Shown here: piece after piece, positions 11,871 through 23,729 of the stretch
How positions within the stretch are numbered: position 1 is the first letter of the stretch
How the letters are laid out: each line of letters begins with the position of its first letter
Origin: Brachionus manjavacas
Taxonomy: Eukaryota > Rotifera > Eurotatoria > Ploima > Brachionidae
Length of the DNA: 64,000 nucleotides
Assembly: GCA_019054805.1 (NCBI GenBank)
Contig: JAHQIY010000003.1
Coordinates: 5,890,001-5,954,000 of the forward strand
Direction: 5' to 3'
The notes under the pieces: model-generated
Databases searched by the model: none
Seen by the model: only the letters and a program-made list of their open reading frames with translations
What the model was told of the DNA's origin: nothing
Translations under genes and position numbers: made by a program

Positions 11871-13320
11871 TGTGAGTCCCACTGAAACTGACCAAGACAT
11901 ATTTTGTTTTCTAAATCAGCTTTTTAATTGTATTTTTTCCGTTTAATTAAGGGTAACTAGAAAAAACATATAAATATCATTTCAAGTTTAGTCTCTATAT
12001 TAATTTTCTATGCATTTACAATACTTATTTACAATCTATTTATTTATTAATTAAAAAAATCCTTATACTATTATGATTGTTTATTCAATATCTGACAAGT
12101 GACTTTAACAAATATCATTTAAATTATGGAACAATTTTAAAAAGAAAAATTTACTTAAAAAATATTCATTATTTTTTATAATGCCCTATGATATCTTTTA
12201 AAACATTGAGCCAAACATTTAAACTTGTAGAACAAAATCTCGAAATTGATCTAATTTATTTAATAACCTTTTAGGTTATGCAAATCTCAGTTTACTTTTA
12301 ATCAAACTAAGTAAAGTATCAGTAAGTTATCTACGAACAAGGAAATATGATTTAAAATTTGATCTACTAGTGCCATGTTTCACTCCTCTTAAATTTTTAA
12401 TGTTTTTTATTATGCGACAGCAAAATTCTTAAACAGAAAATTTATTTAAAATCATAGAAAAAATTAATTATTTTTATTTAAGTTTTTTTTTATGGCCCAT
12501 GAAAAAATTCAAATTTGTCGAACAACAGATCAAAATTGATCTAAATTAACAACACTTTAATCCGAATTAAAGTCAAGTTTACTTCTAATTATACTGATTT
12601 AGCTTATAGGAACTGACCAAGACAAGTTTTATCTGCAAATAAGCTAAATTCCAACAAGTTAAATAATTTTTTTTAAAATTAATTTTAAGTTTTATTTATT
12701 AGCTGACAAAATTAATTAGAAAACAACGGCAATTTAATAAGAAAAAAAATAATGATTTTTTTTACAAAATATTATTAAAAAAAGAACATTTTTTCTATTA
12801 CTTTATAAATTTTTATAACATTGTGCCGAAAATGCATTTTAGTTGACCAACCGATCGACATCAGTCTAAATTAGCAGCCTTTTAATCAGAAAAAAGTCAA
12901 TTTTACTATCAATTATACTGAATAAGGTATAAAAACCGACCAGTCCATGTTTATCCATGAGTAACTCAAATTCTACTAAGTTCAATAATTATTTTAAATT
13001 AATTTTTCTCTGAATGGTTGCTACCATTCATCTAAAAAATGGAACTTGGCATTAGAACATTAGATTATCTTCCTATGAGAACGTGTCGGGACTCGCAGGT
13101 CAAGCTACCCAAATATAACTTGTGTTGTTCCACAAGGGTTTAGACTTGTAGAATATCTTAATAAAATAAATTTCGAAGAAAAAAAAATTAATTTTTGGTA
13201 AAAATTTTATTTAATGAAAATTACACATTTTTTTTCGCAAAGACCTATGACAAAATTCAAATTAACAAGCCTTTAATCCGATCAAATGTCAAGTTTATTA
13301 TTCACCTCAACTGACCAACA
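11870..13320. repeat. Degenerate tandem array, units of about 300-400 bp
   Basis: Phrases recur in the same order in each unit: a TTTTTATAA...CC(T/C)ATGA block, then a GTCGAACAACAGATC/AATTGATCTAA block, then CCTTTTAATC or ACTTTAATCCG, then GTCAAGTTTACT, then an AACTGACCAAGAC-like block. Starts are near 12175, 12480, 12800 and 13230, with a partial unit ending near 11890. Units are strongly diverged. The last one leads into the presumed 5' region of prickle. Confidence 0.55.
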
Positions 13321-13650
13321 TCAACAACAACAAAAATCAGACAAAAAAATTCGACCATTAGCAAACATTTTCAACTCTAACGAATACACTATTCTCTCAT
13401 TTTCAACTTTTGCCTCTATAATCGCTAACACTTACACACAGAAAACCAATTTTAATAATCTCTCACAATATGGTCTCTGTGAAATCAACTATCCAACGAA
13501 CTTTTTTTTTTCCTCTTCCTCTTCCTCTCCAACTCCATCTCTGTCTCATCCATTTCACTAATTAACCAGGCACCAGAACCAACATCCAAATTAACCCACT
13601 CTCTCTCTCTCTCATTTAGATCGAATGCCAAGTTCGATTGTTCCAACCAA
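13321..13650 (+). other. Probable prickle 5' untranslated region, possible intron acceptor
   Basis: Composition changes from AT-rich to mixed, and a CT-rich tract at about 13599-13617 ends in TTTAG (AG at 13618-13619), a good acceptor shape. If used, an exon would begin at 13620. The frame stays open from there into the prickle ATG, so an upstream coding exon cannot be excluded. The 91-aa ORF at 13286-13561 shows no domain and is not called as a gene. Confidence 0.4.
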
Positions 13651-15687
13651 ATGAACAACAACAACAACGACATTATGTTGACACTAGAACATCAACAGCA
13701 GCAGCAGCATCAACAGCAGCGAGTGAACGACTCGCTGTCGCTGTCGAGCTCGCATCTGGTCAGTCCGAACACGCGTCAAATGACGTCGGACGACGACGAC
13801 TCGGGCTGCCCCATCGAGGAGTACTCGTGGGTGCCGCCGGGCCTCAAGGCCGACCAGGTCCATCAGTACTTTTCGTGCATACCCGACGAAAAAATCCCCT
13901 ACGTGAACTCGTTCGGCGAAAAGTACCGCATCAAACAACTGCTGTACCAGCTGCCGCCGCACGACAACGAGGCCCGCTACTGCAACCCGCTCACGCACCA
14001 AGAAGCCGACCAGCTGAAACTGTTCAGCCAGCAGCGCAAACGCGAGTCGCTGGGCCGAGCGGTCGCGCGCCCAATCCCGCTCACGCACCCCGGCCGCCTC
14101 GACTGCAAGCGATGCGAGAAGCCGGTCGAAAACGGCTCGCTGGGCATATTCGCGGCGCGCGCCGGCCCCGACGCCTGCTGGCACCCGGGCTGCTTTGTGT
14201 GCGCGTGCTGCAACGAGCTGCTCGTCGACCTCATCTACTTCTACAACCCGGCCGACGACAAGGTCTACTGCGGCCGGCACCACGCCGAGCTGTTCAAGCC
14301 GCGGTGTCCCGCCTGCGACGAGATCATCTTCTCGGACGAGTGCACCGAGGCCGAGGGCCGCTCCTGGCACATCGCCCACTTCGCCTGCTTCGACTGCAAC
14401 GAGCTGCTCGGCGGCCAGCGCTACTTCATGAAGGCCGCCAAGCCCTACTGCTGCGCCTGCTTCGAAAAAGTGCACGTGGAGTTTTGTGCCACGTGCGGCA
14501 AGCCGATCGGCGTCGACCACGGCCAAATCAGCTACCAGGACCAGCATTGGCACGCCACCGACCACTGCTTCAAGTGCCACACGTGCTCCAAGTCGCTGCG
14601 CGGCGGACTCATGTTCATCCCGCGACACGGCGTCATCTACTGCTCCAATAATTGTCTGCGCGCCAAAACCACCCTTCAACAGCATCAACAGCAGCAGCAG
14701 CAGTTGGTTCAGCGTCCTGTGGACACGGGCCTGGGCCTGCTGAACGAGTCAAGGTCGCGCCGGCCCTTCGGCATCTACGAGCACGCCAACAACAGCTTCG
14801 ACGACCTGGACTCGGTCGAGTGCATCAGCCTGAGCCAGCACAGTTTTGTCAAGTCGCGCTACACTCAAGACAATTTGACGCGCAGCGCCGCCAAACAGCC
14901 CGTGTCCATTCTGAAGCGCAGCGACGAGCCCATGTACCCGATAAGCCGGCCGGGCGCTAGTTTGCCGCGCAGTCGACGACAATCGGTCAGCCGCACGCTC
15001 GACTCAATGAACGTGACGCTGAACCCGGGCCGCAAGCGGGTGCAGTTCGCGACCACGCCGCAGATGCACAGTGCGTCGTCCGAGGGCGATCTGAGCGGCG
15101 CTGGTGGTGGCGGTGTTGGTGGTGCGAGGGTCCAGCCGCACCGGCACCACCACCACGTCGAAACGGGTCGGCATCGACGCCACGGCGCCCACCGACGCTC
15201 GTCCAGCACGAGCAACTTTGGCCAGTGCCGGGCGCACTCGGCCAGATCGTCGTTTAGGCAAAATTCGAATCGTAGCCTGGTCGTCGACTTGGAGCCCGAG
15301 TATTGTGATGCGGATGTGTGCGATTGCGACGACAATCAGTGCAGCACGTGCAGCTCCAACACCACCACCTCCACTGACTCCGAGTCCGACTTGGACGACG
15401 ACGACTTCGGCTGCGACACCCTCGACCACTACTACAGGTTTTACAATGCTAACTTTAACAAACAAGGCTTTGATCAGCGGGCTGCGCCGGTCAAAATGGC
15501 GCCACACGCGTCCTTCACCCGCAGGTACAACTCCGGCGTCAAGATTAGCTATGTGGACTCGCTGCCGCTGGCCAGGACCAATCCCGTGCCCGTCAAGCCC
15601 AAGGAGAACAAGGAGAAAAAGTCGCTGCTCAAGCTCGGCAAAAAGTCACGGTCCAAATTCAAAAAGGACAATTGTGTTGTCCAGTGA
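13651..15687 (+). CDS. prickle: Prickle planar cell polarity protein (PET plus three LIM domains)
   Basis: A single open frame encodes 678 residues. After a poly-Asn/Gln leader comes a PET domain (about 50-148, with [30 protein letters not shown] and [12 protein letters not shown]). Three LIM double zinc fingers follow: LIM1 about 152-214 (CKRC...CWHPGCF...CGRHH), LIM2 about 219-275 (CPAC...[12 protein letters not shown]...CCAC) and LIM3 about 279-336 (CATC...[11 protein letters not shown]...CSNNC). This order defines the Prickle/Testin group. The long basic, Ser-rich C-terminal region and the terminal CVVQ, a CAAX-like prenylation box, point to Prickle, not Testin. Prickle works at the cell cortex with Van Gogh/Vangl against Frizzled-Dishevelled in planar polarity. 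The start was chosen as the first ATG (context CAACCAAATG). The coding region has no intron and is far richer in GC than its flanks. Large ORFs on the other frames and strand here are shadows of that GC content. Confidence 0.95.
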   Translation: MNNNNNDIMLTLEHQQQQQHQQQRVNDSLSLSSSHLVSPNTRQMTSDDDDSGCPIEEYSWVPPGLKADQVHQYFSCIPDEKIPYVNSFGEKYRIKQLLYQLPPHDNEARYCNPLTHQEADQLKLFSQQRKRESLGRAVARPIPLTHPGRLDCKRCEKPVENGSLGIFAARAGPDACWHPGCFVCACCNELLVDLIYFYNPADDKVYCGRHHAELFKPRCPACDEIIFSDECTEAEGRSWHIAHFACFDCNELLGGQRYFMKAAKPYCCACFEKVHVEFCATCGKPIGVDHGQISYQDQHWHATDHCFKCHTCSKSLRGGLMFIPRHGVIYCSNNCLRAKTTLQQHQQQQQQLVQRPVDTGLGLLNESRSRRPFGIYEHANNSFDDLDSVECISLSQHSFVKSRYTQDNLTRSAAKQPVSILKRSDEPMYPISRPGASLPRSRRQSVSRTLDSMNVTLNPGRKRVQFATTPQMHSASSEGDLSGAGGGGVGGARVQPHRHHHHVETGRHRRHGAHRRSSSTSNFGQCRAHSARSSFRQNSNRSLVVDLEPEYCDADVCDCDDNQCSTCSSNTTTSTDSESDLDDDDFGCDTLDHYYRFYNANFNKQGFDQRAAPVKMAPHASFTRRYNSGVKISYVDSLPLARTNPVPVKPKENKEKKSLLKLGKKSRSKFKKDNCVVQ

Positions 15688-16880
15688 ACATGTCTCTTAA
15701 CACCCACCCACCCATTCTCAACACACACACGCACACACGCATACCCAAAATTTGAAAATAATTTAAGTTTTTTTAAACCTGTTGATTTTTTAAATATTAC
15801 GATTATAAAGCTATCGTATCGATTAATTAATTGTTCAATTTTAAAAGCCCGTTGTTTGTTAAAATTAGATAATTTTTTTTTTAATGTAAATTTTTTATCA
15901 AGTTATTGTATCAGGGTTTTACTATGCACACACACGCACTATGCACTCTGTGGATTTTATTTGTTTTGTACAAAAATGGTCACTTTGGATTTTTGTATTT
16001 TGTGAATTTTTTTTCTTCTTATCTCTTTTTTTTTGTTTCTCTTTGGCTGATTGAGTGTGGTCGATTGATTAAGACCGATTTTTTTTTGTTTGAAAAATAT
16101 TTATTTCTCACTAATGGAAGAAGTTGAAATTTTAGAAGAGTGGTTGTGTCTTTTTTATTTTGGTCATTGTCAATTGGATTTTGTATTTTAGACTTGAAGA
16201 GTTTTTTATGTGCCCTTTGCTCTTTATCAAATGTGCTAGGTTATTTTTGTTAAATAAATTGTAAAAACTTACTTTTTTTGTCATTACATGTGTCATGAAA
16301 AAACAAGAAAATTTTCTCTCTCAAAATTTTATTCGAATTATTGAATCGTGTTTTTTTTTTACTTTTTTTTTAACTTTTTTTTTTATTTGGATAACAAAAA
16401 AAAGAAACAAATGAACAATAAAATTATTTAGCAACTTTCCAATTATTAAACCAATTTTTTGATAAATGTGTGTGTTTGCTACTTTAGACTTTAAATCACC
16501 ATTAAAACTCGTTTAAATTTTTTAGTGATGGTTGTTTTGGCTTATTTGAACTTATACAAGTGAAATTATGTAATTTTTTTTTTATAATAAAAAAAGGTTA
16601 AAATTGTCTGGTATTAATTTAATAATATTAATTTTTAACGCAATTAATTAAGACAAAATATTTAATTAAAAAAAAACTTGATTTTCCTTCTTTTTGCTGA
16701 CAATTTTCTCATTTTTTTTTTTTTGCTATTAGGGTAAAAATTTTAATTAAATAATAATTTAATTTAATTTAGATTTTGTAAAATAAAGATTGGTTTTTAG
16801 AGAATGTGTTACTTTTAAAAATTTAAAATACCTGTATAAAAATAATTAAATTATTAGATTTATTTTGGATCATATTTTCC
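15688..16880 (+). other. Prickle 3' flank / probable 3' UTR
   Basis: Composition falls back to AT-rich after the stop codon. A CA-repeat (about 15720-15740), several poly-T runs and a polyadenylation-like AATAAA at 16253-16258 are visible. No further gene is seen before the LINE relic. Confidence 0.4.
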
Positions 16881-18175
16881 ACTCCCTGTCTCTCAAAAAC
16901 TCAGCACAGCTTTGCTCCTAAGAGATCTTGCTTGAACAATCTCCTTGAGACGATTTACTTTGTAACCGAAGCCTTTAACCGCGGTTTTGCTTCAGTTATA
17001 GTCTTTTTGGACTTTGCAAAAGCGTTAGACAAGGTGCTTCATGGGGCATTAATTAAGAAACTTGAAGCATACGGCTTCAGGGAAAACCTATTCAAGTGGC
17101 TATCTGACTTTCTGTCAGTCAGAAAGCAACGGGTGGTACAAGGAGAAAATGTCTCTGACTGGAAGGACGTGCTAAGCGGAGTCCTACAAGGATCCGTCCT
17201 TGGCCAGCTACTCTTTGCTATATTCATCAACGACATGCCAAGCGTAGTCAGCAGCTTGATAAAACTTTTTGCTGATGACACAAAACTCCTCTCCATTATC
17301 AAGAATCACCTTGATGTGCAGCAATTGCAAATGGACATAGATAGACTTGTTAAATAGGAAGATGAATGGCAGATGGATTTCATCAGTTACAAGTGAAAGT
17401 TTATGTTCTTCAAGAACAAACATTTTCCGTTAACCAGCCTTCAAATGAACAACTTACCAATGGAGCAAACCAGTGTTGTGCGCGACCTTGGAATGTATAT
17501 AAAAAACGACCTCAAATGGAATCACCAAGCATTACAAGCTGCAAACAAAGCCAATATTATTTTGGGAAAACTCAAGCAAGTGCTGGTCAATCAGCTTTCA
17601 TGTGACCGCAATTAGAGTACGCTGTTGCTGGTCGGAACCCTTATACAAAAAATGATACAAAATTATTCGAAAAGGTCCAACGAAGAGCAACAAAAACTCA
17701 GGTTTATTAACTCAGAAATCTTAGCGAGCAAAGATTAGCAAAGTTAAAATTTACCACCTTAAAAATGAGACGAGAAAAAGGTGACCTTATAGAATTAAAC
17801 TCGGTAGTATGGCATTACCAGACTTTAAAAAGCAACTCACTGGCAAGCGAAGGTCCAACAGGAGGCATTCGAGGCCATCAATAAAGGATGACAAAGCAGC
17901 TAACTAGGACTACAACAACGAGACACCTTTCTGACAAATAGATTAGTGAACAGTTGAAATGAACTGCCTGTCGAATTAATCAACGCACAATCGAAGAATA
18001 GCTTTAAAAACCAGCTGGATAATTATTTATAAAAGAAATAACCAAATTAACTTAGATATTAGCTTATTATTTTTACTGTATGTAAAACCAGACAATTACC
18101 ATAGCCAGGTTACGTCTAGCCTTGCTCCGCAGGTCTCTTGCTGTAGCTTAAAATATTACTATTATTATTCGAAGT
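16880..18175 (+). mobile_element. LINE relic, copy B (reverse transcriptase, 5'-truncated)
   Basis: Non-LTR retrotransposon remnant. From about 16895 it reads QHSFAPKRSCLNNLLE, then VIVFLDFAKALDKVLHGALI, then SGVLQGSVLGQLLFAIFINDMP, then the catalytic-site block LFADDTKLL, all RT motifs of CR1/jockey-type LINEs. An in-frame stop at about 17355 and further shifts follow. Later frames give DLGMYIKNDLKWNHQ (17490 on) and FEKVQRRATK (about 17670), the same order as copy A. The end has a partial hairpin (near 18130-18145) and an ATT-rich tail at about 18153-18170. Stops and shifts make it inactive. Confidence 0.9.
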
Positions 18176-18409
18176 AATTTGAAATTCAAATCTTAAGTGC
18201 TATCTAAATTTCTAATTTTTAATTTAAACTACGTCCTTCGAAACCCGGAATTTCATTTTTTCTAGCAGACTCAAAAAAAATCTAGTACTAAGGAGTCTAA
18301 AAATAACTAACTCTTTAGATAACTCAATAACTAATAAATAACTATTTTTTTAGATTTAAAATAGTTATTTATTAGTTATTGCTGAGTTTTGTATTACTTG
18401 TATATTTTA

Positions 18410-19275
18410 ATATTAGTTTTTGAGAATGAATTTAAACAAGCAAAAGAATAATCTAAAATTGATCCAATTAAGGATTTGTTAAGATTTGCTAGTGTTTTTG
18501 GTTTTAGACCCCATTTCTTATTTGATAGAAATTTGATCAGATTAAGCCTTGAATTAAAAAACAACGTTCTTTTAACTCATACATGATTAGGCTAAATGTT
18601 AGTTTGGAGTCTAATGTTATTCCTAAGTATTTAACTTTTGCTTCAAAATTTAGGTTATTACCGTAAACCTTGAGGTCAAGAATTTTTTTAATTTTCCAAA
18701 AAAATTTTTGAAAAAAGTTTTTTGCAAAAATCATGCAACACGACTTCTCAACAGGGATTTTCATTTTTCATTTGGGAAGCCTTTGCTCGCGTAGATCATG
18801 TTTTCGAGTTTTCCTTTCTTATTAAGAATAAAAATTGAAGCCAAATCACCTGTAAAGAAAAGAGAGTATTGGCAGTTTTTTTATTTGTTTTTGGCATGTC
18901 ATTTATGGAAACGCTAAAAAAAGGACTTATTACTGGTCCTTGTGGACTCCTGCTTTTATTTGATATTAATCACTTAAATGTCCATTTTCATCTATTTTAA
19001 AATGAAGAAGTGTCGAATTATAGACAAAAACCTTTAACAATTTTATACCTTTAAAATACTATAATATTTTTTGAATAAGAAAAAAAAGATTGTCTGCATT
19101 GCACCTTTTTTTCTAAATTCAGATTGCTCATTGATAGGAAATTTTTATTTTCACGAAAATTATATATTTTAAAGCAAATTACATATTCTAAAAGCTTACT
19201 AAGACAACTTTTCACACTAATTGGACGAAAATTTATAGGGTTCTGAGTTAGAGAATATTTCATTTAGGTTATTTT
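18410..19275 (-). mobile_element. LINE relic, copy D (different family), reverse transcriptase
   Basis: Minus-strand RT remains run from about 19250 (NPINFRPISVKSCLSKLLE, then IYNF, then a KKVQ.RQS.FF segment) through about 18905 (INDMP) and 18700 (EKSCCMIF) to 18590-18650 (VKYLGITLDSKLTFS) and about 18500 (KKWGLKP, then SLIGSILDYSF). The expected FADD block reads as FTGD, so the catalytic aspartates are damaged, and several frames are needed. The wording differs from copies A and B, so this is a separate LINE lineage. Confidence 0.8.
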
Positions 19276-20386
19276 TGTGACCTCCAAAATTTTACATAAC
19301 TTCGAATCGACTTTTTGAGTTGCCCGTCTATTCTTTTTATTATTTTTTTCAACTTATTATACTTTTTATTGTTTAATTTTATTTTTATTTGTTATTTCTT
19401 TTTAATCTGAATGAAGCTCGGTAAAGTTAAATAAATAAATATTTTGATACAATGACAAAAAACGTTAGATGACGTCATATCCAAATAAATTCTTTATATA
19501 TTTTTTAGGTTATTTCAAACTTAAAAATTTAATTTAAAAAAGAATTCATTTAATTTAGTTTTTTCAATAAACTATTAAATTAAGAATTGTTTCTTGATTT
19601 TCTGCTCCTGTGAATAAAGTAAGATCATTTTAATATAAAAGATAGGAGAAGCTGTTCCCGTGGAAGCCATATTACACATTATCCGACAAATCTTCAGAAA
19701 AACGGTTTTACGCTTAAGCTTTTTAAATAAATCACTATTCTTTTTAAATTTGTCTAGTTTTGTAAAGCAAATTCTGACAATTTTTAAGCATAAATAAATT
19801 TAAAGAAATTCATTCGAAAAAAATTTAAAAATAAATCTACTCTACATTTATACATTTAAATTGATCTTATTGATCTTTTAGAAATTAATATTCAAATTTT
19901 AAATAAGCTCTCCAAAAAAATATAAAAATTTTTTTTGGTTTATTAATGCAAAATTTAGAAAACGACATTATCTTTTAATAAACTATACAATAAAAAATGT
20001 CAATTTTTTACACAGTAATAATGATGACTGTAATGTATTTCATTCTTTCATTTTTTGAATGTTACTGTAGAATTGGAATATTCAATTTAACGATTGTTTC
20101 AATATTTATTTCAATATAAATTAAGATTAATCAAATACTATATTTTAATTATGTTCAGTAATCATCAAATATTTAAAATTTAGAAATTACTAAAAGATAA
20201 CCTAATGACCGATTACATAATATTTTCTAATTTTTTATATTAAAAGACATTGTTCATCACTTTGAAGTCAAAAATAGAAGCACTATTACAAAGAGTTAAA
20301 TAAAATTCTTTTTTCATAAAAAAATATTTTAACTTTTTTTATTATGAATAAATTAAGCACAGTTAAATTGATTAAATGAAAATGCA
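19276..20386. other. AT-rich spacer with a possible retroposon tail
   Basis: A TTAAATAAATAAATA tail at about 19426-19441, preceded by GAAGCTCGG, resembles a LINE 3' end on the plus strand. Nothing else is recognisable before the next gene. Confidence 0.35.
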
Positions 20387-22606
20387 ATGGCCGATATTAA
20401 AGATCTATTTTCCAAGTTTCATTCCAACAGAATCAAACATCGGCGCATTTACGAATTCACCATTAATAAAGTAACTAGCAGTCGCACAATTTAAAATTTT
20501 TCAAGCTAAAATTTTGTCCAGTTTGATAAAATATTAGATGATTCCAACGAAGTTGATCTTGAAGATGAGCTTATTGATAAACTGTGCGATGAAAATGAAG
20601 AATTTGAAGATGAGCTAGAACAAATTGACCAAGACTCCGACAATGAGGACATAAACTTGGAAAAAACAAATGGTTTGTTTAAGTTATTTAAATTTTATCT
20701 AATAAAAATTAAAAAAAATTAAAAACATTTTAAAGTTAATAATTACTGTAATGAAATTAAGCGCCAAATGACATCCACGCCACTCTATCCTGATACCATG
20801 CCACTTAAGTCCACAATTTTAAGCGGAATTTCGCCGCTAATACGATCAATTGATAAAAATAAAAAGCCAACAAAATCAGCTCTTAGCATCCTTAATACTG
20901 TCAGAGAGCGTAATCTTTTAAAAAAAATAAATAGCATAACTACGCCTAAATTGGATGAGAAATCAGTCATTTTATGCAAGTCCAACAAAGAAAATACTCT
21001 GCATCCCTTGCCACACAAGCTTGACTTTAATTTTGAGCTAAGCGACGAAGATAATGAAGATGGCGCCCAAAAAAGTCCTAAGAAAGTGCCCAATATGTTT
21101 GAGCCTATGACTGGTACTATTTTGGACCCACACAAAAACATGACCAACTTGTCACCACCCAATCCGAGCGATAAACTTAAAGAATTTCTCAATAATTTTG
21201 CGAAAACATCGAAAAATACCCATCAGCTTGAAAAAAATAGTTTTTTGGAAAAAATGCACCAGGACATGGAGCTATCGCTGCCAAATCAAAATGACCAACT
21301 TAAAGAAATTTGCTTAAAATTTAGCCAAGAAAAATCGAATAAAAATACAAATCAAAAATCGCCAACAATTAGCTTAAATAAAACAGCAGACATAGAGAGG
21401 AATACTGAAATAAATAAGTCTTCAGGAAAATGTGATGAATCAGATGATGCAGAAGAGGATGATGACAAATTGAGCGATTTGGTTAAAAATCATATCAAAA
21501 TATATCCAAAGCTAAATTTTATGCAGTCAACTCCGATGGCAACGCAAAATTCTCAAATGGATAGACTTGACTTTTCAGGTTTACCAACAGCTACACCAAA
21601 TGATAAAATGAAAAAATTGTCAGAAAACATTGCTGATTACAATGAGATGGAGATAAATGCTAACGAAAATGATCAAGTGCCAGAGATGAGCAAAAAATTT
21701 GTAAATAATAAAAATGCTAGAATTACTGATGGCACTCCAAGGTCCTCATTACAGCTCTCCCAAAATTCAAATAAAAACAAGAATATAGCTGATTTAGAAA
21801 AATCAAAAAATTCGAGTAGTCAGTCAAAAGAAATTGACCATGTGCCAGAAATGACAACTAAATTTAAAAATTTAAAAAAATCCACATTATTTGAATCAAC
21901 TCCTAATCCGCTATCCAAATCTCATCAACGCAATCATAATTGCCTAGAGGACATATCCAACCTTTCAATGAGAAACAACGGCAATCAAATAGAAATTTCT
22001 GTTTCTGACTCTTTAAATGATGAGACGCCAAACGCAACAGAGAAAAATGGGAAATTAGATGAAAGCAAGTCGAAAGCTAAATTTGATGCATCTCGGCAAA
22101 ATAATTGTAGGCAAAAGAATGGAAGTTTTCTCAAAGACCGAAATGCTGACAATCAAATTTTTGAGCAAGAACAAAATGCCGAGGAGAAAAGGAACCAAGT
22201 GGATAGTACACAAAAAGAAAATTCAGTCAAGGATAGAAATTCAGCTTTAGAAGAAAAAAATGCAAGTAAAAAATGTGATAAACGAATGTTGAATTTATCA
22301 AATGTAAGTATGGACTCGAAAAGACCAGATCTAAAGAAAATTTGTTTGGACCACTTTCAAGAAAAAGTGTTGAAGAATTTTCATCAAGATACTTCTACGA
22401 AAAAAGGAAATTTTTTGCAGACCAATAAAAGGTATCGTGATTCGAATAGACCAGACATACTAAAAGTATGCCAGAATAAATTTAAAGAAGTGACAACAAA
22501 GACTGAGAGAAAGAAAATCAGCATTTGTAAAGAATCTAGCGTTCTTGGAAGAGAATTTTCTAGAGACTCTCTGCAAACACATAACGTGTTAGCTTTGTTT
22601 AAATAG
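20387..22606 (+). CDS. Three-exon gene, 701-aa acidic/basic repeat protein of unknown family
   Basis: Exon 1 is 20387-20470 (starts MADIKDLFSKFHSNRIKHRR), exon 2 is 20522-20672 (very acidic), exon 3 is 20736-22606. Introns are 51 and 63 bp, GT-AG, and the phases (0, then 1) join without a stop, giving 701 residues. The protein is hydrophilic, rich in Asn, Lys, Ser and Asp/Glu, with no signal peptide, membrane segment or Cys/His cluster. A short motif of the form D-x-[LVM]-x-[EK]-[IM]-[CS]-x-x-F recurs about seven times (for example DKLKEFLNNF, DQLKEICLKF, DQVPEMSKKF, DHVPEMTTKF, PDLKKICLDHF, PDILKVCQNKF), often after a Thr-Pro or Ser-rich stretch. Many SP/TP sites suggest a phosphorylated nuclear or cell-cycle protein, but that is only an inference. 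I do not recognise the family. An overlapping ATG at 20382 is in a different frame that fails at exon 2. Confidence 0.8.
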
Positions 22607-23025
22607 TGCTACTCGAGCAAAGCCAGTGTTAGTGTTGCTTTATTACAAATACCTTTAGACCGAGATGAACCTCATTTTTTTTTAAATCACAAAAATTAAA
22701 AAAAAAATCAATTATTTTCTTTTTTATAAATAAAAAAATAATATATTTGTAATTTGATTTTAATTGTTTTAATTTAGTTTTATTATTCAATTGCCTTAAT
22801 AAAGTTTTAATTTTAATGGCAATTTTTTTATTAGAGCTAACACACTTGTACTAATTCAGATATTTTATATTAAATAAAAAAGATTGTTTTTACTCTTTAA
22901 ATCTGCTATGATTAAAAAAATAAAGTTTAAACTAACAACTTTTCGAAAAAGTTTTCAGATTTTAGGTTATATTTTATGGTATTTTATTTGACATTTTTAT
23001 TATTATCTCTAAAAATTTGTCAGTA
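22607..23025. other. 3' flank of the 701-aa protein gene
   Basis: AT-rich sequence with an AATAAA near 22797. No ORF or repeat is recognised until the MITE begins. Confidence 0.4.
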
Positions 23026-23033
23026 GTGTTGGG

Positions 23034-23405
23034 ATCCGTACAAGCGGACACTTAACCGGCCAAAATTTTCAGAAACCGTAACCGTGTCCGCGTTAGCCGG
23101 ACAGCCTTTAAGCGGGCGTTCACTAAATTTTTTGTAAAATTTAAAAAAAAAAAAAAAATCTTAAAAAACTTTTTAAAATAAATAGAGAAAATTTTATTTA
23201 CTTATTTTAAAAAGTTTTTTAAGTTTTTCTTTTATTTTCCAAAATTTTACAAAAAATTTAGTGACCGCCCGCCAAAAAGTTGTCCGTTTATTTTAGACCG
23301 TTTATTTTGTGAGTCCAAAAATTAGAACGCCTAGCTAACCGGCCAAATGACCGCAAAAAACCGTCCGTGTATTGGACCGGTTTGTCTTGACCGTATCCAA
23401 CACTA
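23034..23405. mobile_element. hAT-type MITE (non-autonomous DNA transposon), copy 1
   Basis: A 372-bp element bounded by imperfect terminal inverted repeats: TAGTGTTGGGATCCGTACAAG at the left, and TAGTGTTGGATACGGTCAAG as the reverse complement of the right end. It is flanked by near-identical 8-bp direct repeats, TTTGTCAG (23026-23033) and TTTGTTAG (23406-23413). An 8-bp duplication with such ends is the hallmark of hAT elements. The arms are rich in CCGGTTAGC / GACCGTTTATTTTG words arranged as inverted repeats around an AT-rich centre. No ORF. A second copy is at 34340-34856. Confidence 0.85.
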
Positions 23406-23729
23406 TTTGTTAGCCGCTGATTACTATCATGAATTATTCGTATTGAAAACTTCTATTTGTTTAATAATATTCCTATTGATTTTTTACTATTTAAATTAAT
23501 TTGAATAAATAGACGTTAGTTTAAATTTATGATTTTATTATAGCATTTTAATTTTTCAAGAATTCTTAAAAATTAATTTAAGTTTAAAAATATTTATTTT
23601 GAGTTTTAAACGTCTTTAATTTTCAATTTTAAATAATTAAAAAAATTGGTAAAAAATATTTGATAAGTAAAAACAGTTAATATTTTTTAGCGTCAGATCA
23701 ACTACAATTAAATAAAACTTATCTTTTTA

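Noticed and set aside
13286-13561. 91-aa ORF upstream of prickle
   Set aside because: Poly-Gln/Ser content, no domain, lies in the probable 5' UTR and its stop precedes the prickle ATG in another frame. A uORF role is possible but unsupported.
13684-14688. 334-aa minus-strand and 337-aa alternative-frame ORFs over prickle
   Set aside because: They overlap the PET/LIM coding frame and exist because the region is GC-rich. Their translations are Arg/Ala/Val repeats without domains.
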